Source: Megamerina dolium
Taxonomy: Eukaryota; Arthropoda; Insecta; Diptera; Megamerinidae
Assembly: GCA_963854835.1 (NCBI GenBank)
Contig: OY978525.1
Coordinates: forward strand, 28,109,253 to 28,173,252
DNA length: 64,000 nucleotides
Reading direction: 5' to 3'
Shown: piece after piece, positions 12,680-24,800 of the stretch
How the letters are laid out: each line of letters opens with the position of its first letter
How positions within the stretch are numbered: position 1 is the stretch's first letter
Position numbers and translations under genes: made by a program
The notes under the pieces: generated by a model
What the model was told of the DNA's origin: nothing
The model's database searches: none
What the model saw: only the letters and a program-made list of their open reading frames with translations

Positions 12680-14021
12680 AGCATTGCTTTTTCGCCTCCT
12701 TATATTTTAACCATAAATAATGCATAAGTTAAAGAGATTGGCTTATTTTGTAAGATATTTACATACACATCCACAAAATATTACGCTATTTTTATGTTAT
12801 CCCAATCGAGAAAGAGAGAGAGAGAGGGAACGAAAAGAGGGGAGGCGGTTATGATGGAACTTATTGTTATTACTGATTTAGACATATGTATGTTTGAGAA
12901 CATTTAATTTTATTGCAAACAAATTGTATGAATTTTGAAAATGTTTTTTCCTTTGCTTCTGCTTGTTTTTATTTTCCTGCTTTTTGTGTATTAAGTAATA
13001 TCAAACTATTTTATATTTTTGGTTATACGTAAATACTTACATAGAATATTACTTAAAGATATACAAACTACATTATATAAAACGAGATTAGTATGTATTG
13101 TAAAATTGATTAATTCGTTTTTAGGTACGCTAACAACTTGATCATATCGTGTAATAAAGAAAAATAGTAACTTATAACATATATATACATTATTAAATAT
13201 ATGTATATATACAGATAAAAAGAACAAAATATGATATGATTTACATATATGATACCCTAACTGATGTATTATATAGCATATACATAAACATCAATTTATT
13301 AAAAAAGAAAACATTAAAATAAAGAAATAGATAATTTTTTTAAGCATACGTAGCAAATCTTTATATATATGTATACGGAATCTACTTTAATACGCACTCA
13401 ACACATACATAATGATCATTTGATCACACAAAAACTTACCATTGTATTGTCAGTCAGTGCTCCTTATACATATTGCAAAGATTATTATATGTGTACCTAC
13501 TATATATGCAAACATATAACAAAAAAAAAACAAAGAGAGCAATAACGGTTTTGAATACGGTTAATATTAATTTTTCTTTAAAAAATATATAACATGGTAT
13601 CATGTTTAATAATTTTGTTTTCCTTTCTAAATAAATTGAGATAGCCATTTTTAGAATTCATTATAAATTTGAACATTTTATTTAATTATAAAAGCTGAAA
13701 ACATAAATTGGGAATGCACCCTACGATGATATGATACTATAAATTAATAATTAAGCGCATTAATATTAAAACATTAAATTAATCATTTATTCTCGTACAT
13801 ATGTAAAATGATGAGAGCATAAATTAAAATAAATTTAAAAAATAGGTAAAAAAGATTGGGAATTGTGTTTTTGTTATTATATTTAGGCAACACATACATT
13901 GCTTGAGTCTTTGATTTTTTTACATAAAGAAATATGGTAATTCGTACTTCTGAAAGTAGGTACAATTATATGCATTTATTTAATATGATACATATTATTA
14001 CTTAGAGTATAAACGTGTGCT
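12680..14021. other. Convergent 3' region between SCAF and LSM1
   Basis: AT-rich sequence that should hold the 3' UTRs of SCAF (plus) and LSM1 (minus). AATAAA-like hexamers suited to the plus strand lie near 13317-13324. A short (GA)n tract is at 12812-12826. No coding region is supported. The open frames at 13006-13227, 13454-13648 and 13783-13965 are Lys/Ile/Tyr-rich products of AT content. Confidence 0.6.
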
Positions 14022-14569
14022 TTAACAAAAATCCTCATTTATATCGGCATTTACAGCTAAACCACGTTCCTTTAATGCCTTCGATATTAAACGATGCTTC
14101 TCTTGACGTTGTTCCTGTTCACGTCGTTGTGCGTCCAAGATCTCATCAACAGAGATTTCTTTAAGTGGCAATTTGACCTCCTTGTCTCGATCCTGAATAA
14201 ATAAAGGGGCGAGGCGAAATAGAACGAAATTAGTAGTAATAATAATATGTTTTTGATAGAAAATACATACAATTTCACCCAATAGTACAACATTTTCACC
14301 CCGTATAATGAATACACCGCGCGGTATATCACCATATTCATTGCCAACATGTATACGTTCAATAGTGCGATGTAATACTAAATTTGCAAATTGATCCACA
14401 GAACGTAAATAGCCAATTAGTGTACGACCATCACGTAAAAGCACCATGAGTTTTTCTATAAACAGATAATCAATTTCAATCAAATGGCAAGTAGTAATGA
14501 TATAAATGACATACTATCAACTTCCTCTAATAAATGCGCTGTGCCTGCTAATGGATTCAAGTCGTCCAT
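14022..14569 (-). CDS. LSM1: LSM1, U6 snRNA-like Sm protein (3 exons)
   Basis: Minus-strand exons 14569-14515, 14455-14271 and 14192-14022, with GT-AG introns of 59 and 78 nt, encode 136 residues, close to the usual LSM1 length. The start ATG at 14569 gives MDDLNPLAGTAHLLEEVDKK. Seen: an Sm fold at about 19-80 with the RNA-contact loop DQFAN (39-43) and Sm2 motif RGVFIIRGENVVLLGEI (64-80), then a charged helical C-terminal tail ending INEDFC. Known: LSM1 is the defining subunit of the cytoplasmic LSM1-7 ring, which with PAT1 binds 3' ends of deadenylated mRNA and promotes decapping. The exon 1 to exon 2 junction is phase 1 and rebuilds VDKKLMVL. The gene converges on SCAF. Confidence 0.95.
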
Positions 14570-15080
14570 TGTTTGTCTTCTTTTTATTAGTACTAGAGTT
14601 TTATGTTTGTAATTTAATACTAAATCTACAATAAAAAATATGTCTGATCCAACTAGGATCCCTTTAATATGCGGACGATTATTGTATGTTTACAATGAAT
14701 AATGAAAATGTCAATTGCCATTGGAAGAGGTTTGTTCGTTTTGTTGTATTTGGAGCATGATAGTGTTGCCAAGTCATTTGTTAAATACAACGTTTTCATA
14801 CATTATGATTGGATTTATATATAGATAGAAAATAATTTATATTGATTTTTGCAGTACGAAAAACATCGAATGGTCAAAATTTTGGCTATTTCCTCAAAAG
14901 CATGAATACATTTTAATTAAAACGCAATAAAAGACAATTGAATTTTCATATCAAGTGACAATTAAGTATAAAGTTAAGGTTGTTATTTTAATGAAAAGTG
15001 AACATTTTGAAGTTCAATTTGATTTGGGATGCACAATTTAAATTCCAGTAAAGGAGAAAGAATTCAAGATATTATTGTTT
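14570..15080. other. LSM1 upstream region
   Basis: Contains the LSM1 5' UTR and promoter on the minus strand by position. AT-rich, with no TATA box or motif I would defend and no gene. It ends at the left target-site duplication of the RTE insertion. Confidence 0.5.
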
Positions 15081-15093
15081 AGAATTTAATATA

Positions 15094-16330
15094 CTTACTT
15101 ACTTATGTGGCCATAACAACCGAATATCGATTTAGGCCGAAAATAACATGCTTCGCCAGCCATCTCTGTTCTTCGCTAGCTGGCGCCAGTTAGAAATTCC
15201 AAGCGCCGTCAGGTTCTCCAGTACTTGGTTTTTCCACCGGAGGTTTGGTCTTCCTCTTCTGCGTCGTCCTCCAGCGGGTTCCGAATATAACACCTTCTTA
15301 GCTGGAGCGTGTTCTTCCATTCGCTCGACATGACCTAGCCAGCGCAGCCGCTGGATTTTGATGCGCTTTACTATGTCAATATCGGCATATAGCTCGTACA
15401 GCTCATGGTTGCACCTTATTCGGTACTCGCCACCAACGCAAATAGGTCCAAAGATCCTGCGTAGGACCTTTCTCTCGAAAACTCCAAGCATTCGCTCATC
15501 CGAGATGGAAATTGTCCAGGCTTCAGCGCCATATGTTAGGACAGGCATGATGGGAGACTTGTAGAGTGTAGTTTTCGTTCTTCGAGAGAGGGCTCGACTT
15601 TTCAATTGCTTACTCAGCCCAAAGTAACACCTGTTAGCAAGAGTTATCCTACGCATGATCTCCAAGCTGACGTCATTACTGCTGTTAATGCTGGTTCCAA
15701 GATAGACAAAGTCCCTTACTACTTCAAAAGCGTAGTTGTCAACAGTGACGTGCTGTCCAAGACGCCGGGACTCTTTGTTTGTTGACACTAGATACTTCGT
15801 CTTGCCCTCGTTCACCGTGAGACCCATCCGACGCGACTCTCTTTCCAACTCTGAGAATGCTGCTGACTGCTCGCGTGTTCATGCCGATTATGTCAATATC
15901 GTCGGCATACGCTAACAGCATGACACTTTTGTTGAAGATAGTGCCATTATGTCGTAGATCGGCAGCTCGTATTATTTTCTCCATAATAAGATTGAAGAAG
16001 TCGCACGATAACGAATCACCTTGTCTGAAACCTCGTTCGGTATTAAACGGTGCGGAGAGGTCCTTCCCAATTTTCACTGCACAACGAGAGTTATGCAGTG
16101 TCATTCTACAAAGTCGAATGAGCTTTGCAGGAATACCGAACTCAGACATTGTTGCGTAGAGGTAATCCCTTTCCGGACTGTCGAAAGCGGCTTTATAATC
16201 AACAAATAGGTGGTGTGTGTCGATCTGTTTTTCTTGGGTCTTCTCCAGGATTTGGCGCAGTGTGAAAATCTGGTCGATGGTGGATTTACCAGGTCTGAAG
16301 CCACACTGATAAGGTCAAACAGGTGGCTTC
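15094..16330 (-). mobile_element. 5'-truncated RTE-like non-LTR retrotransposon
   Basis: Minus-strand reverse transcriptase C-terminal half. 16149-15739 carries RQGDSLSCDFFN and the catalytic LLAYADDIDIIG motif. After a frameshift near 15860, 15848-15132 continues to the C-terminus (MGLTVNEGKTKYLVSTNKES, then RLRWLGHVERM and WRSMLF). A 13-bp target-site duplication, AGAATTTAATATA, flanks it at 15081-15093 and 16331-16343. The 3' end carries a short TAAG-like repeat (read on minus), typical of RTE-clade elements and not a poly(A). The endonuclease and 5' RT are missing, so the copy is dead. Related fragments lie at 55850-56215 and 60330-60886. Confidence 0.85.
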
Positions 16331-16534
16331 AGAATTTAATATAATTCAACGTAAAACAATAACGGTGAAACTCTGATCTTCAATCGATATTCACTGGCCT
16401 TCTGTATATGGTTAAAATTCAAATTTCGATCGAAAAAAAGAATATAGAAAATTATATAATGTTTAGTAGAGGATAGTTAACCTCCTGATAGTCTAAAGTG
16501 ACACATTCGTTTTCACCAAAGTATGCTTACCTAA

Positions 16535-16978
16535 TAGCCTTGACAGATGGAGGCGTTAATCCGGATTAATGAGTTAATTAGAATTAATTAGCTAATCCGC
16601 ATTAGCTCTGGAGTTAATTCTCAAAATAAAAAAAAATTAGGGCAATTTTCGATGCTGCTGAAAATTAACAGCTGTTTTTTATTGTGAATTTTTTCTCGAT
16701 GCAGCTTACATAATAACAGGTGTTTTCGACAACTAAAACTTTCAATAATTATTAACAGTTTTCGACATGAAAAGCGTTGGCGAACAAATAAATCCAGCCG
16801 TCAATTACGAACGGTGAATATCAATTTTCAAGTTTCTGATAGTTTTCAGTTTACGTAGATTTTTTCATATCGATAGTGACAAATGACAGAAATTGATAGA
16901 TATAGTAATGTCAGTGAGCAAACCTAATAAAACAGCAACTAGCTGTTTACTTAATCCGCAATACTGCCGTCTGTCCTG
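16535..16978 (+). mobile_element. Degenerate copy of the 528-bp Harbinger-type MITE
   Basis: Starts TAGCCTTGACAGATGG and shares body sequence with the copies at 21791 and 46076: the alternating taatccgg/gagttaattc block, AAAGCGTTGGCGAACAAATA, and AATCCGCAATACTGCCGTCT. The right terminus is missing: similarity stops at the internal CTGCCGTCTGTC motif that duplicates the terminal repeat. It is more diverged than the other two copies. Confidence 0.75.
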
Positions 16979-17114
16979 AATTCATTTTTGTTAACAAAAA
17001 AAAAATAAAATTACAATGAAATGAAATTTAATTAATGTTTTGAAAGTACATGTAATGGATGCATTATATTTCGTTATAGCCTGAAAGAGGACAAAAATGG
17101 ATGTTACAATTAAC

Positions 17115-17460
17115 TTATGCATTTTTTGTTAAATTAACCAACCTTGAAAAATAATTTCCGAGTAAATTTGATCTTATATGGGCGTTTCCTTGCACCTCAG
17201 CTATCCGTTCGGTATATTCTACTGGTTCATTAACGTTGAAGTCTTTATCAGCGTCTTTGTTTTGTAGAGAAATACTATGCAGCACTCTACAGTAACAATG
17301 ATGTTCATCAGGTGAATCAGTGACTGGATTTTGACATGTGTGCAGTCTATACAACCCAATACCTGTGGGAACTTTGCTATTCGGTGAAATGCACCATTTC
17401 CATGCTTGTTTTTGGCATTCTAATGAATACTCGATCAAGTGTCGCGATAGCAGTGGCCAC
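17115..17460 (-). pseudogene. Possible Harbinger (HARBI1-like) transposase C-terminus
   Basis: The minus-strand open frame at 17438-17115 reads CRVLHSISLQNKD, then EPVEYTERIAEVQGN and RSNLLGNYFSRL. This resembles the end of HARBI1-like nucleases (a CCVLHNICL-type helix followed by a short acidic linker and a terminal R-N-x-(I/L)-x-x-x-F motif). A change near 17310 seems to break the frame ahead of that helix. It lies beside the degenerate MITE, so both may be one decayed element. The DDE residues are not visible, so the call is tentative. Confidence 0.4.
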
Positions 17461-18865
17461 TTTTTTAACTACATGACTTGCAGTGGTCATAATTATTCAG
17501 CAACACAAACCAAAAAGCTCCTAGACGATTTAATTTGATATTCACATCACACAGCTGATCACAGGCAAATAAATGTTCGTGCTTCCATTTATAAAGATTC
17601 TGCCACGATTAAACAAAGTTAATATAAATATTGAAATATTGCAATTTACAAAACATAGAACAATTAAAAATCAAAATTGACTATAAACTTGCGCACAGCC
17701 TACGTCACAGCTGTCAATTCCAATGGCTTTTGACAAGCAGAATGTGTGGTTTACTTGGAAGCAAGTTAATGATTGTGTAACTGCACTGTATAATAAATTC
17801 AATGTCTCAAGTACAATTGCAGTGGTTAAAAAAATTAGCCGTGTAGCTACGGCATAAACAAGACAAAATCGTACATTCACAATAGTAAATACCTGCAAAA
17901 AGCAAAAGCAATAATAAACGTCAAAAATGTAAGAACATGTCATCGAGATTACAAAAAAGTAAAGAGTTCATCGAGTCTTCAGCTTATTTTCCGAAATTGT
18001 TCAAAATCGAAATAGCTCAGTGAAAAATCGCGAAATTTCTGCGAGAAACAAACGAGAAGAATAATTGAAAATAAAGCGAATTTTAGCAGAATATTTATCG
18101 CAATAGAATTCTAACCGAATTAAGTGATATCACATAAAGTAAATTATATCAATTGCAATAGCAAGAAATAATTAAAAGAAAAGTTTCAAATTGATTTAAA
18201 AAGGCATATTTTATTAAATGTGTATGTACAGGGTGCTCCTAATTACGAATGAATGCACATAGAATGAAAAAAATGGGAAAGATTTTTTCAATGTGCTAAT
18301 CTCGCAGTACTGCTTCTGTCATCATATTTTGGCCAAATTGTTATAATGAAAATTGTTGCTGCTGTTGTGTAATTCATACTTCTATTTTTTTGCACTTAAT
18401 CACTGTATTCTTTTCACGTTTTCTTTGTAATACATACATATATACCACCATGCATATACATGTAGATATATGTTAACTACGACGACGTTTGACGATAACG
18501 ATGACGAGAACGACAACGACAACGAAAACAACGAAAGTGTTTATAAAAGAAAAAAGAGAAAGTTTGCTTCACAAAAATTTTCATTGGCATTTCTACAGCA
18601 ACGTTTTTCATTTCTATAGAAGAAAATTTAAAATTTCTATATTCTTATAAATTTCAAATCATTTTGTTTAACAGTTTTGAATAATCGTTTTTTTTCTACA
18701 AAAATATAATAAAATAAATTAAAAAAAACATTGATTTTAAGCAAAATTTTACGATAACAGAAAGGAAGTCAACACAGCAATAACAAACTTAAATACAAGC
18801 TGGTGCAACGAGTACAACAAAAAAGGAAAAGGATTAAATCACAACAACAACAATAATCATTCAAA

Positions 18866-21800
18866 ATGAATACATTTGTTATACGTAACCAGAGGAAAAT
18901 CCTTTATTGTGGTGGTTACTGTTCTCAAGTAGCTAGTAAATTCAACAAATGTAAGTAGTATTTTTGCGTCTTTGTCTACTTTTTATACCCTGCATAATGC
19001 AATATGCATGGTATATTCATTTCGGTCAGATGTTTGTGTCCACTTGAAGGAATCTCCGGAGATATAGACATGGATATATATTCGTGATCAGCGTCGATTA
19101 AATTTTCGATTTAACGATGTCCGTCCGTCCGTCCGTCCGTCCGTCCGTCCGTCCGTCCGTCCGTCCGTCCGTCCGTCCGTCCGTCCGTCTGTCTGTCACC
19201 TGGCTGGTTCGCACGATAACTTGAGTAAATATTGAGCTATTTCGATGAAATTTGGCATAAGTAATCTATGATCCAAGGGTACGGAGGGGATTGATATTGG
19301 GCATGATCGGTCAATAACCACGCCCACACCAAGCATTCAAAGCGACTAACCTCGAAATTTTCAAAATCTTTAACTTGCTATAACTCACACAATATACCAC
19401 TTGGGACAACAATATTTTGCACATAGAGTTATATTATACTACTATATAACCTCACCAAAAGTGGATGAGCCACGCCTACTTTCTAGCGTAGCTCCCATAC
19501 AAAGTGTCTGTACTTCTTTTAAATTGAAACAGCTGTAACTTCTACAATCTTCTGTCTAGAATAACCATAATTGACACTTAGATTAACACGGTAGTCGGAA
19601 ATGATATGGCAGAAAATCAATGTGCCACGCCCACTCCTTTTTGGGTCTCCCATACAAAGTTGCGGAAATTAAAAAAAATGTTACCGGTTATAACTTGCAA
19701 ACTATTCAGCGTAGAATAACGAGATTTAAGGTGTGGATTAGTATTGTATGAGCAACTAGGCTCACAGAAAATGGGCGCACCACGCCCAGTGTTTATCGTA
19801 GCCCCCATACAAATTTTAAATTGAAACAGCTGTAACTTCGGCAATCTTCTGTCTAGAATAACCATAATTGACACTTAAATTAATATCGTAGTCGGCAAAA
19901 ATCTGGCAGAAAATCAGTGTGCCACGCCCACTCCTTCATGGGTCTCCCATACAAAGTCGAGTGAATTAAACTAAAATTTTAAGCTCCATAGCTTACAAAC
20001 CATTTAGCCTAGGACAACGAGACTTAGCATATGGATTAGTATTGTACGGGCAACTAGGCTCACAGAAAATGGGCGCACCACGCCCAGTGTTTATCGTAGC
20101 CCCCATACAAATTTTAAATTGAAACAGCTGTAACTTAGGCAATCTTATGTCTACAATAACCATAATTGACACTTAAATTAATATCGTAGTCAGAAATAAT
20201 CTGACGAAAAATCAGCGTACCACGCCCACTTCTTATTGGGGCTCCCATACAAAGTTGAGGAAATTAAACAAAAATGTTAACCACCATAACTTAGAAACTA
20301 TTCAACGTAGGACACCAAATTTAAGGTGTGGATTAACATTGAAAAATTAATTGGATTTACTAGAAAGTGGTAAGCCACGCCCACTTTTTATATAGCTCCC
20401 ATACTAAGCCTCGGAATTATCTTAAAATCCTTTTACTTTGTCAAAGTCAACCATATTTCGGGTGTAAATTAGTAGTATATGCAAAAATTGTTTCTCGAAA
20501 AATGGAAATAAAAGAAAAGTTGGATATTCGAGTAAACTTTTTATATATAAATCTACATATGCAGGGTATAGTTTGGTCGGCCCCAGCCGACTGTAAGGAG
20601 ATTTTTTTTGTGGTGAAATTTTCCATTCATAATATTTGTGACGTATTTATGTTATGCGGTGCCATTAAAAAAAAAAGGTGTTGTTTCGTTGACAGGTTGT
20701 ATCCCTTGCTTGGATTGAATACGTTGTTTTTTAATCGAAACCAGCAGATAGATAATTTTTTTTTTTAAATAAACTTGTACAGCTGGATCAATGTGATTTT
20801 TGTGTGATGTGATTAAACGAATTCTAAGAAACATTAACATTCTTCACATTAGTGTTGTTTAATTTTTAAGGTCGAAGTACAAGGATGATTGCATAATATT
20901 GTATTTCGAGGAAAAAAACTTTCAAAAGACAACATTTCAATATATTAAAATGCTCGTAATTTTAGTATAAGAGTTGGTTGTTGTTGTTGTAGGAGGAGAC
21001 CCGGTTTCCGTGGGTGGGAATATATAAGAATTCGTCATTGCATGCAGTTGCGAGGGTAGGTCAATGCCTGTAGCAACGCAACTAAATTGATTTGACACTC
21101 GTAATACAGTTTTACATTATTAACGTTTTGAGATCAGTGGCCGAAATTTACTAAACGCAATTTACGTTGCATAGAAAATACAGCATCAATGCCAGGCAAA
21201 GAATATCAATGTCAATATTATTGTAGTCTCAACCACTTCAAGTAAATTTATGTAATATTTTATTGTAAAACTTTCACATTACTTATTTTTATTTTTTTTA
21301 TTTTTTTAACGTTTTTTTATTGGATCGTTCTAAAATTACTTAGAAACTAACAATAAGTAATCAAATCTTACAAACTAAATAAAATTATGTGATATTCCCA
21401 ACGTTCCATCACAATTTGTTGAGTCACGAGGTATAGCAATTTCACAGCATATTCAGTATGTCTTTTCTTTTTAATCAACGATGCCCCGTGCTCAGCAACA
21501 ATTGCCTAGCAAGGGGATTCGGATGACTGTGTAATTTTTGAATGTAGCTTCTGCAAAACATTGCAACTTCCTCAGAAATTGTGGGTACATTTAAATCTCG
21601 ATGGATGTTAACGTTCCTCATATACCAAGGCGCGTTTACAATTCGCAGACACTTGGATTGTATTCGCTGCAATTTTTCGATATTTGAGGGAGATGCGGTG
21701 CCCCAAAACTGAATACCATAAGTTCAGATTGGCTTCAGGATTGCTTTATATAATAGCACTTTGTATTCGAGATTCAACTTTGATCTTTTATAGCCTAGAC

Positions 21801-24800
21801 AGACGGCAGCCTAATTCCGGATTACCGAGTTAATTCGAATTAACTCTGGCATTAACTGCAGCTAATCCGCATAAACTCTATGAGTTAATTCTCAAAATAA
21901 AAGAGGATTAGGGCAATTTGCGATGGCAACACTGCTGAAAATTGTCTATTGTGAATTTTTCTCCATCCATTTTACAAAATATTAGGTGTGTTCGCTAACG
22001 AAAAACTTTCAACAATTGTTTACAGTTTTCAACATGAAAAGTGTTGGCGAACAAATAAATCCAGCTGTCAATTATGAACGATGAATGTCAATTTACAAGT
22101 TTCTGATCGTCTTCAGTTCACGTACTTCTTGTAGATTTTCTCATATAGAGATTGATAGATGACAGAAATTGATAGTGATAATAATGTAAGTGGACAGACC
22201 TAATAAAACAGCAATCAGCCGTTTAGTTAATCCGCAATACTGCCGTCTGTCAGGTTATTATTTTATTCGGATTAAGTGCGCCGGTAATCCGGAATTAGGC
22301 TGCCGTCTGTCTAGGCTATTACATTACTTATAGCGATTATCTTTTTTTGTTATGAATCTGCGTAATCTAGAAAATCGTTTAAAAATTTGTTTTATTTGGC
22401 TTGTTCACGTACTTTCCCGGTAAAAACTTGCAACGAAAGAGTGTAATCAAAATTATTCTTAAATATCAAACAGAAAATTTTCAGGGTAAAGTACGTGAAC
22501 GTAAAAAACAGTAAAAATTATAAATTATACATATAACCAATAGATTTTGACACTTGTTGTTGTTTTTACTAGTAGAAATTTGCAACTACTTTTACTCGCC
22601 TATTTTTCACACTTTAATTTTTGCTCTCTCGTTGAAAATTTTTTCGAGTACGTGAACACTACCAGTAGAATTTGCAGAACAAACTTATTGTATTTAATTG
22701 TATGTAGGCATAAAATGATAAGACGCTTTTGTGTTTATTCTAAACAAATTGTAGACGAAAAAATATCTTATAAATTAAATAAAAGTAACTCATTATAACA
22801 AATACACATCAACATATGTATGTATATTTATTAATTTTATTAGACTCGTCTACTCAATAAATATTGTATGTATATAAATTAAAATAATCACCAGCATGAT
22901 TATTATCAATTGTTTGAGTCATTTGTTTTTACTTTGTATTTCATGTTTAATTCGATAATTCAATAATATGTTGTTTCTATGTTTATTCATTTCCATTTAT
23001 CGATAATTACATTGATTATATTTGCTCTTTACTGCACATACATACATATTTATTACAATTTTTATTTTTAATTTACTAAAAATAATTGAAAATATTTATA
23101 ATAGTGGGATTCATGCAATCGTATAACCATATGAACAGTATAGTTTTATAAGGTTTACGCGCAATGTTGTATGAACGCACTAAATAAGTCATCGTGTAAA
23201 GGCCGTAAATCGATCAGCATGTTATTGTTAACAACAAAATAAAAATGTCGAAAATTAGCAGAATTGGAAAAAATACAAATTAATGATTGATTGGGCTGTT
23301 TCAGAAAATTGAAAGTAATTTTCTTAATATAAATTAAGTTTATTCAACTATGATTTAACATATTATAGAACAAAAGCGTGTACAACAGAGTTGCATTTCA
23401 AACCGTATATTTTTATCTGGTCACTTACACGATGAAGCTGGTTTACGAGCATATAATTTATAAGGCCTACGCGGCTTTTATACGACTGCATGAATCCCAC
23501 CAATAATTTGTCGCAATATAAAACAATCTTATAGGTACCTACTTTTATTCCATTTGCTTGTGTACATTTGTTTATTTGCTTCAGTGTTTTATTAAGTATG
23601 ATATCTGTCCATACCTACTTTAACTATTTTGTTTTGTATTAGTTCAAACTCTCTCAAATTCCATGAGAACACGCGGTAAATACCTGATCGTTCATTGTAT
23701 ATACCATATTATACATACGTTTATATCGGTGAGACGCATAATGATGTCACTGTACTCACAGATATAACAAAATTTTCCTATTATACTGTTTTAGTATTTG
23801 GGATATAATAATATGGGTATCAAACGAAAGATGAGAGGAGGCAGTTGAGTAAAAATTTTACTTAAAAAATTTTCTAAAGAAAAAATGACGGAAAATAAAT
23901 TTTAAAATTTATCCATGAATATCCCTGATGAAAAACTAACTATTTGTCTTTCTGTCATTTTTTCTTCAGAAAAAGTAGGCTTTTTGCTGAACTGTCATGA
24001 ATTCTATTATAATAAAAATTTTTTGTGTAAAAAAAAGGTGGGAAATTGTGAGTGGGAAAATAAATTTCTCGAAAATTTGACGTGATACAGCCCTCTGGTG
24101 GGTACCTAACCTAATGAAATATGTTTTTAATAATTATTTCTTTATGTATGATTATGATATGGTGATGGTGCTGGTGATAATATAATGGGTACATTGCCCA
24201 TATGTCATTTGCTTGTTGAGACTAATATTTTTCATTGTACATAAATAAATATTCTTTTACCTTCATATGGTTCAAGACCAGTTTTCATTGTGTGCACAAA
24301 CGAGTACATGTACGATATATATGAATGTATGTGTGAAGAAAATAATTTGAACATTTGCCAATCAATATATGTATGTATGTATATGCAGAAAATCTTCTCT
24401 AAGTGGAAAACTACAAGATAGAAATTGTTGTGCAAAAATACACAATGTGGATCATTGATTATGTCTTAGAATTGGGTTAGGGGGGTCTTAGTAAAAAATA
24501 TATACATACATATGCACATTTATGCTTATTAAGATGGTCGCTAAATGTATGAGAGAAGTATTTTCAAGGCAAATTCTAGTTGTAGTAAGCTAAGATAATT
24601 TTATTCGATACAAAACTATAAAATAGAAAGTTTCATTACGATTGTTGTAATTTTAGAACTCGCTCACGAGCCCTAAAGTAGGAAAAAAATGATTTTTCAT
24701 AATGTTTTTTTATTATTAAACAACCTCTCACCCCTAGAATAGTCAATTGTGTAACCAACTTCTTTTAAATTTCTCTTTACAACATTTTTCCAGAATATAC

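Noticed and set aside
17723..17857. 44-residue frame MAFDKQNVWFTWKQVNDCVT...
   Set aside because: Too short, no recognised domain. It could be a Harbinger accessory remnant or the 5' region of Letm1, but there is no evidence for either.
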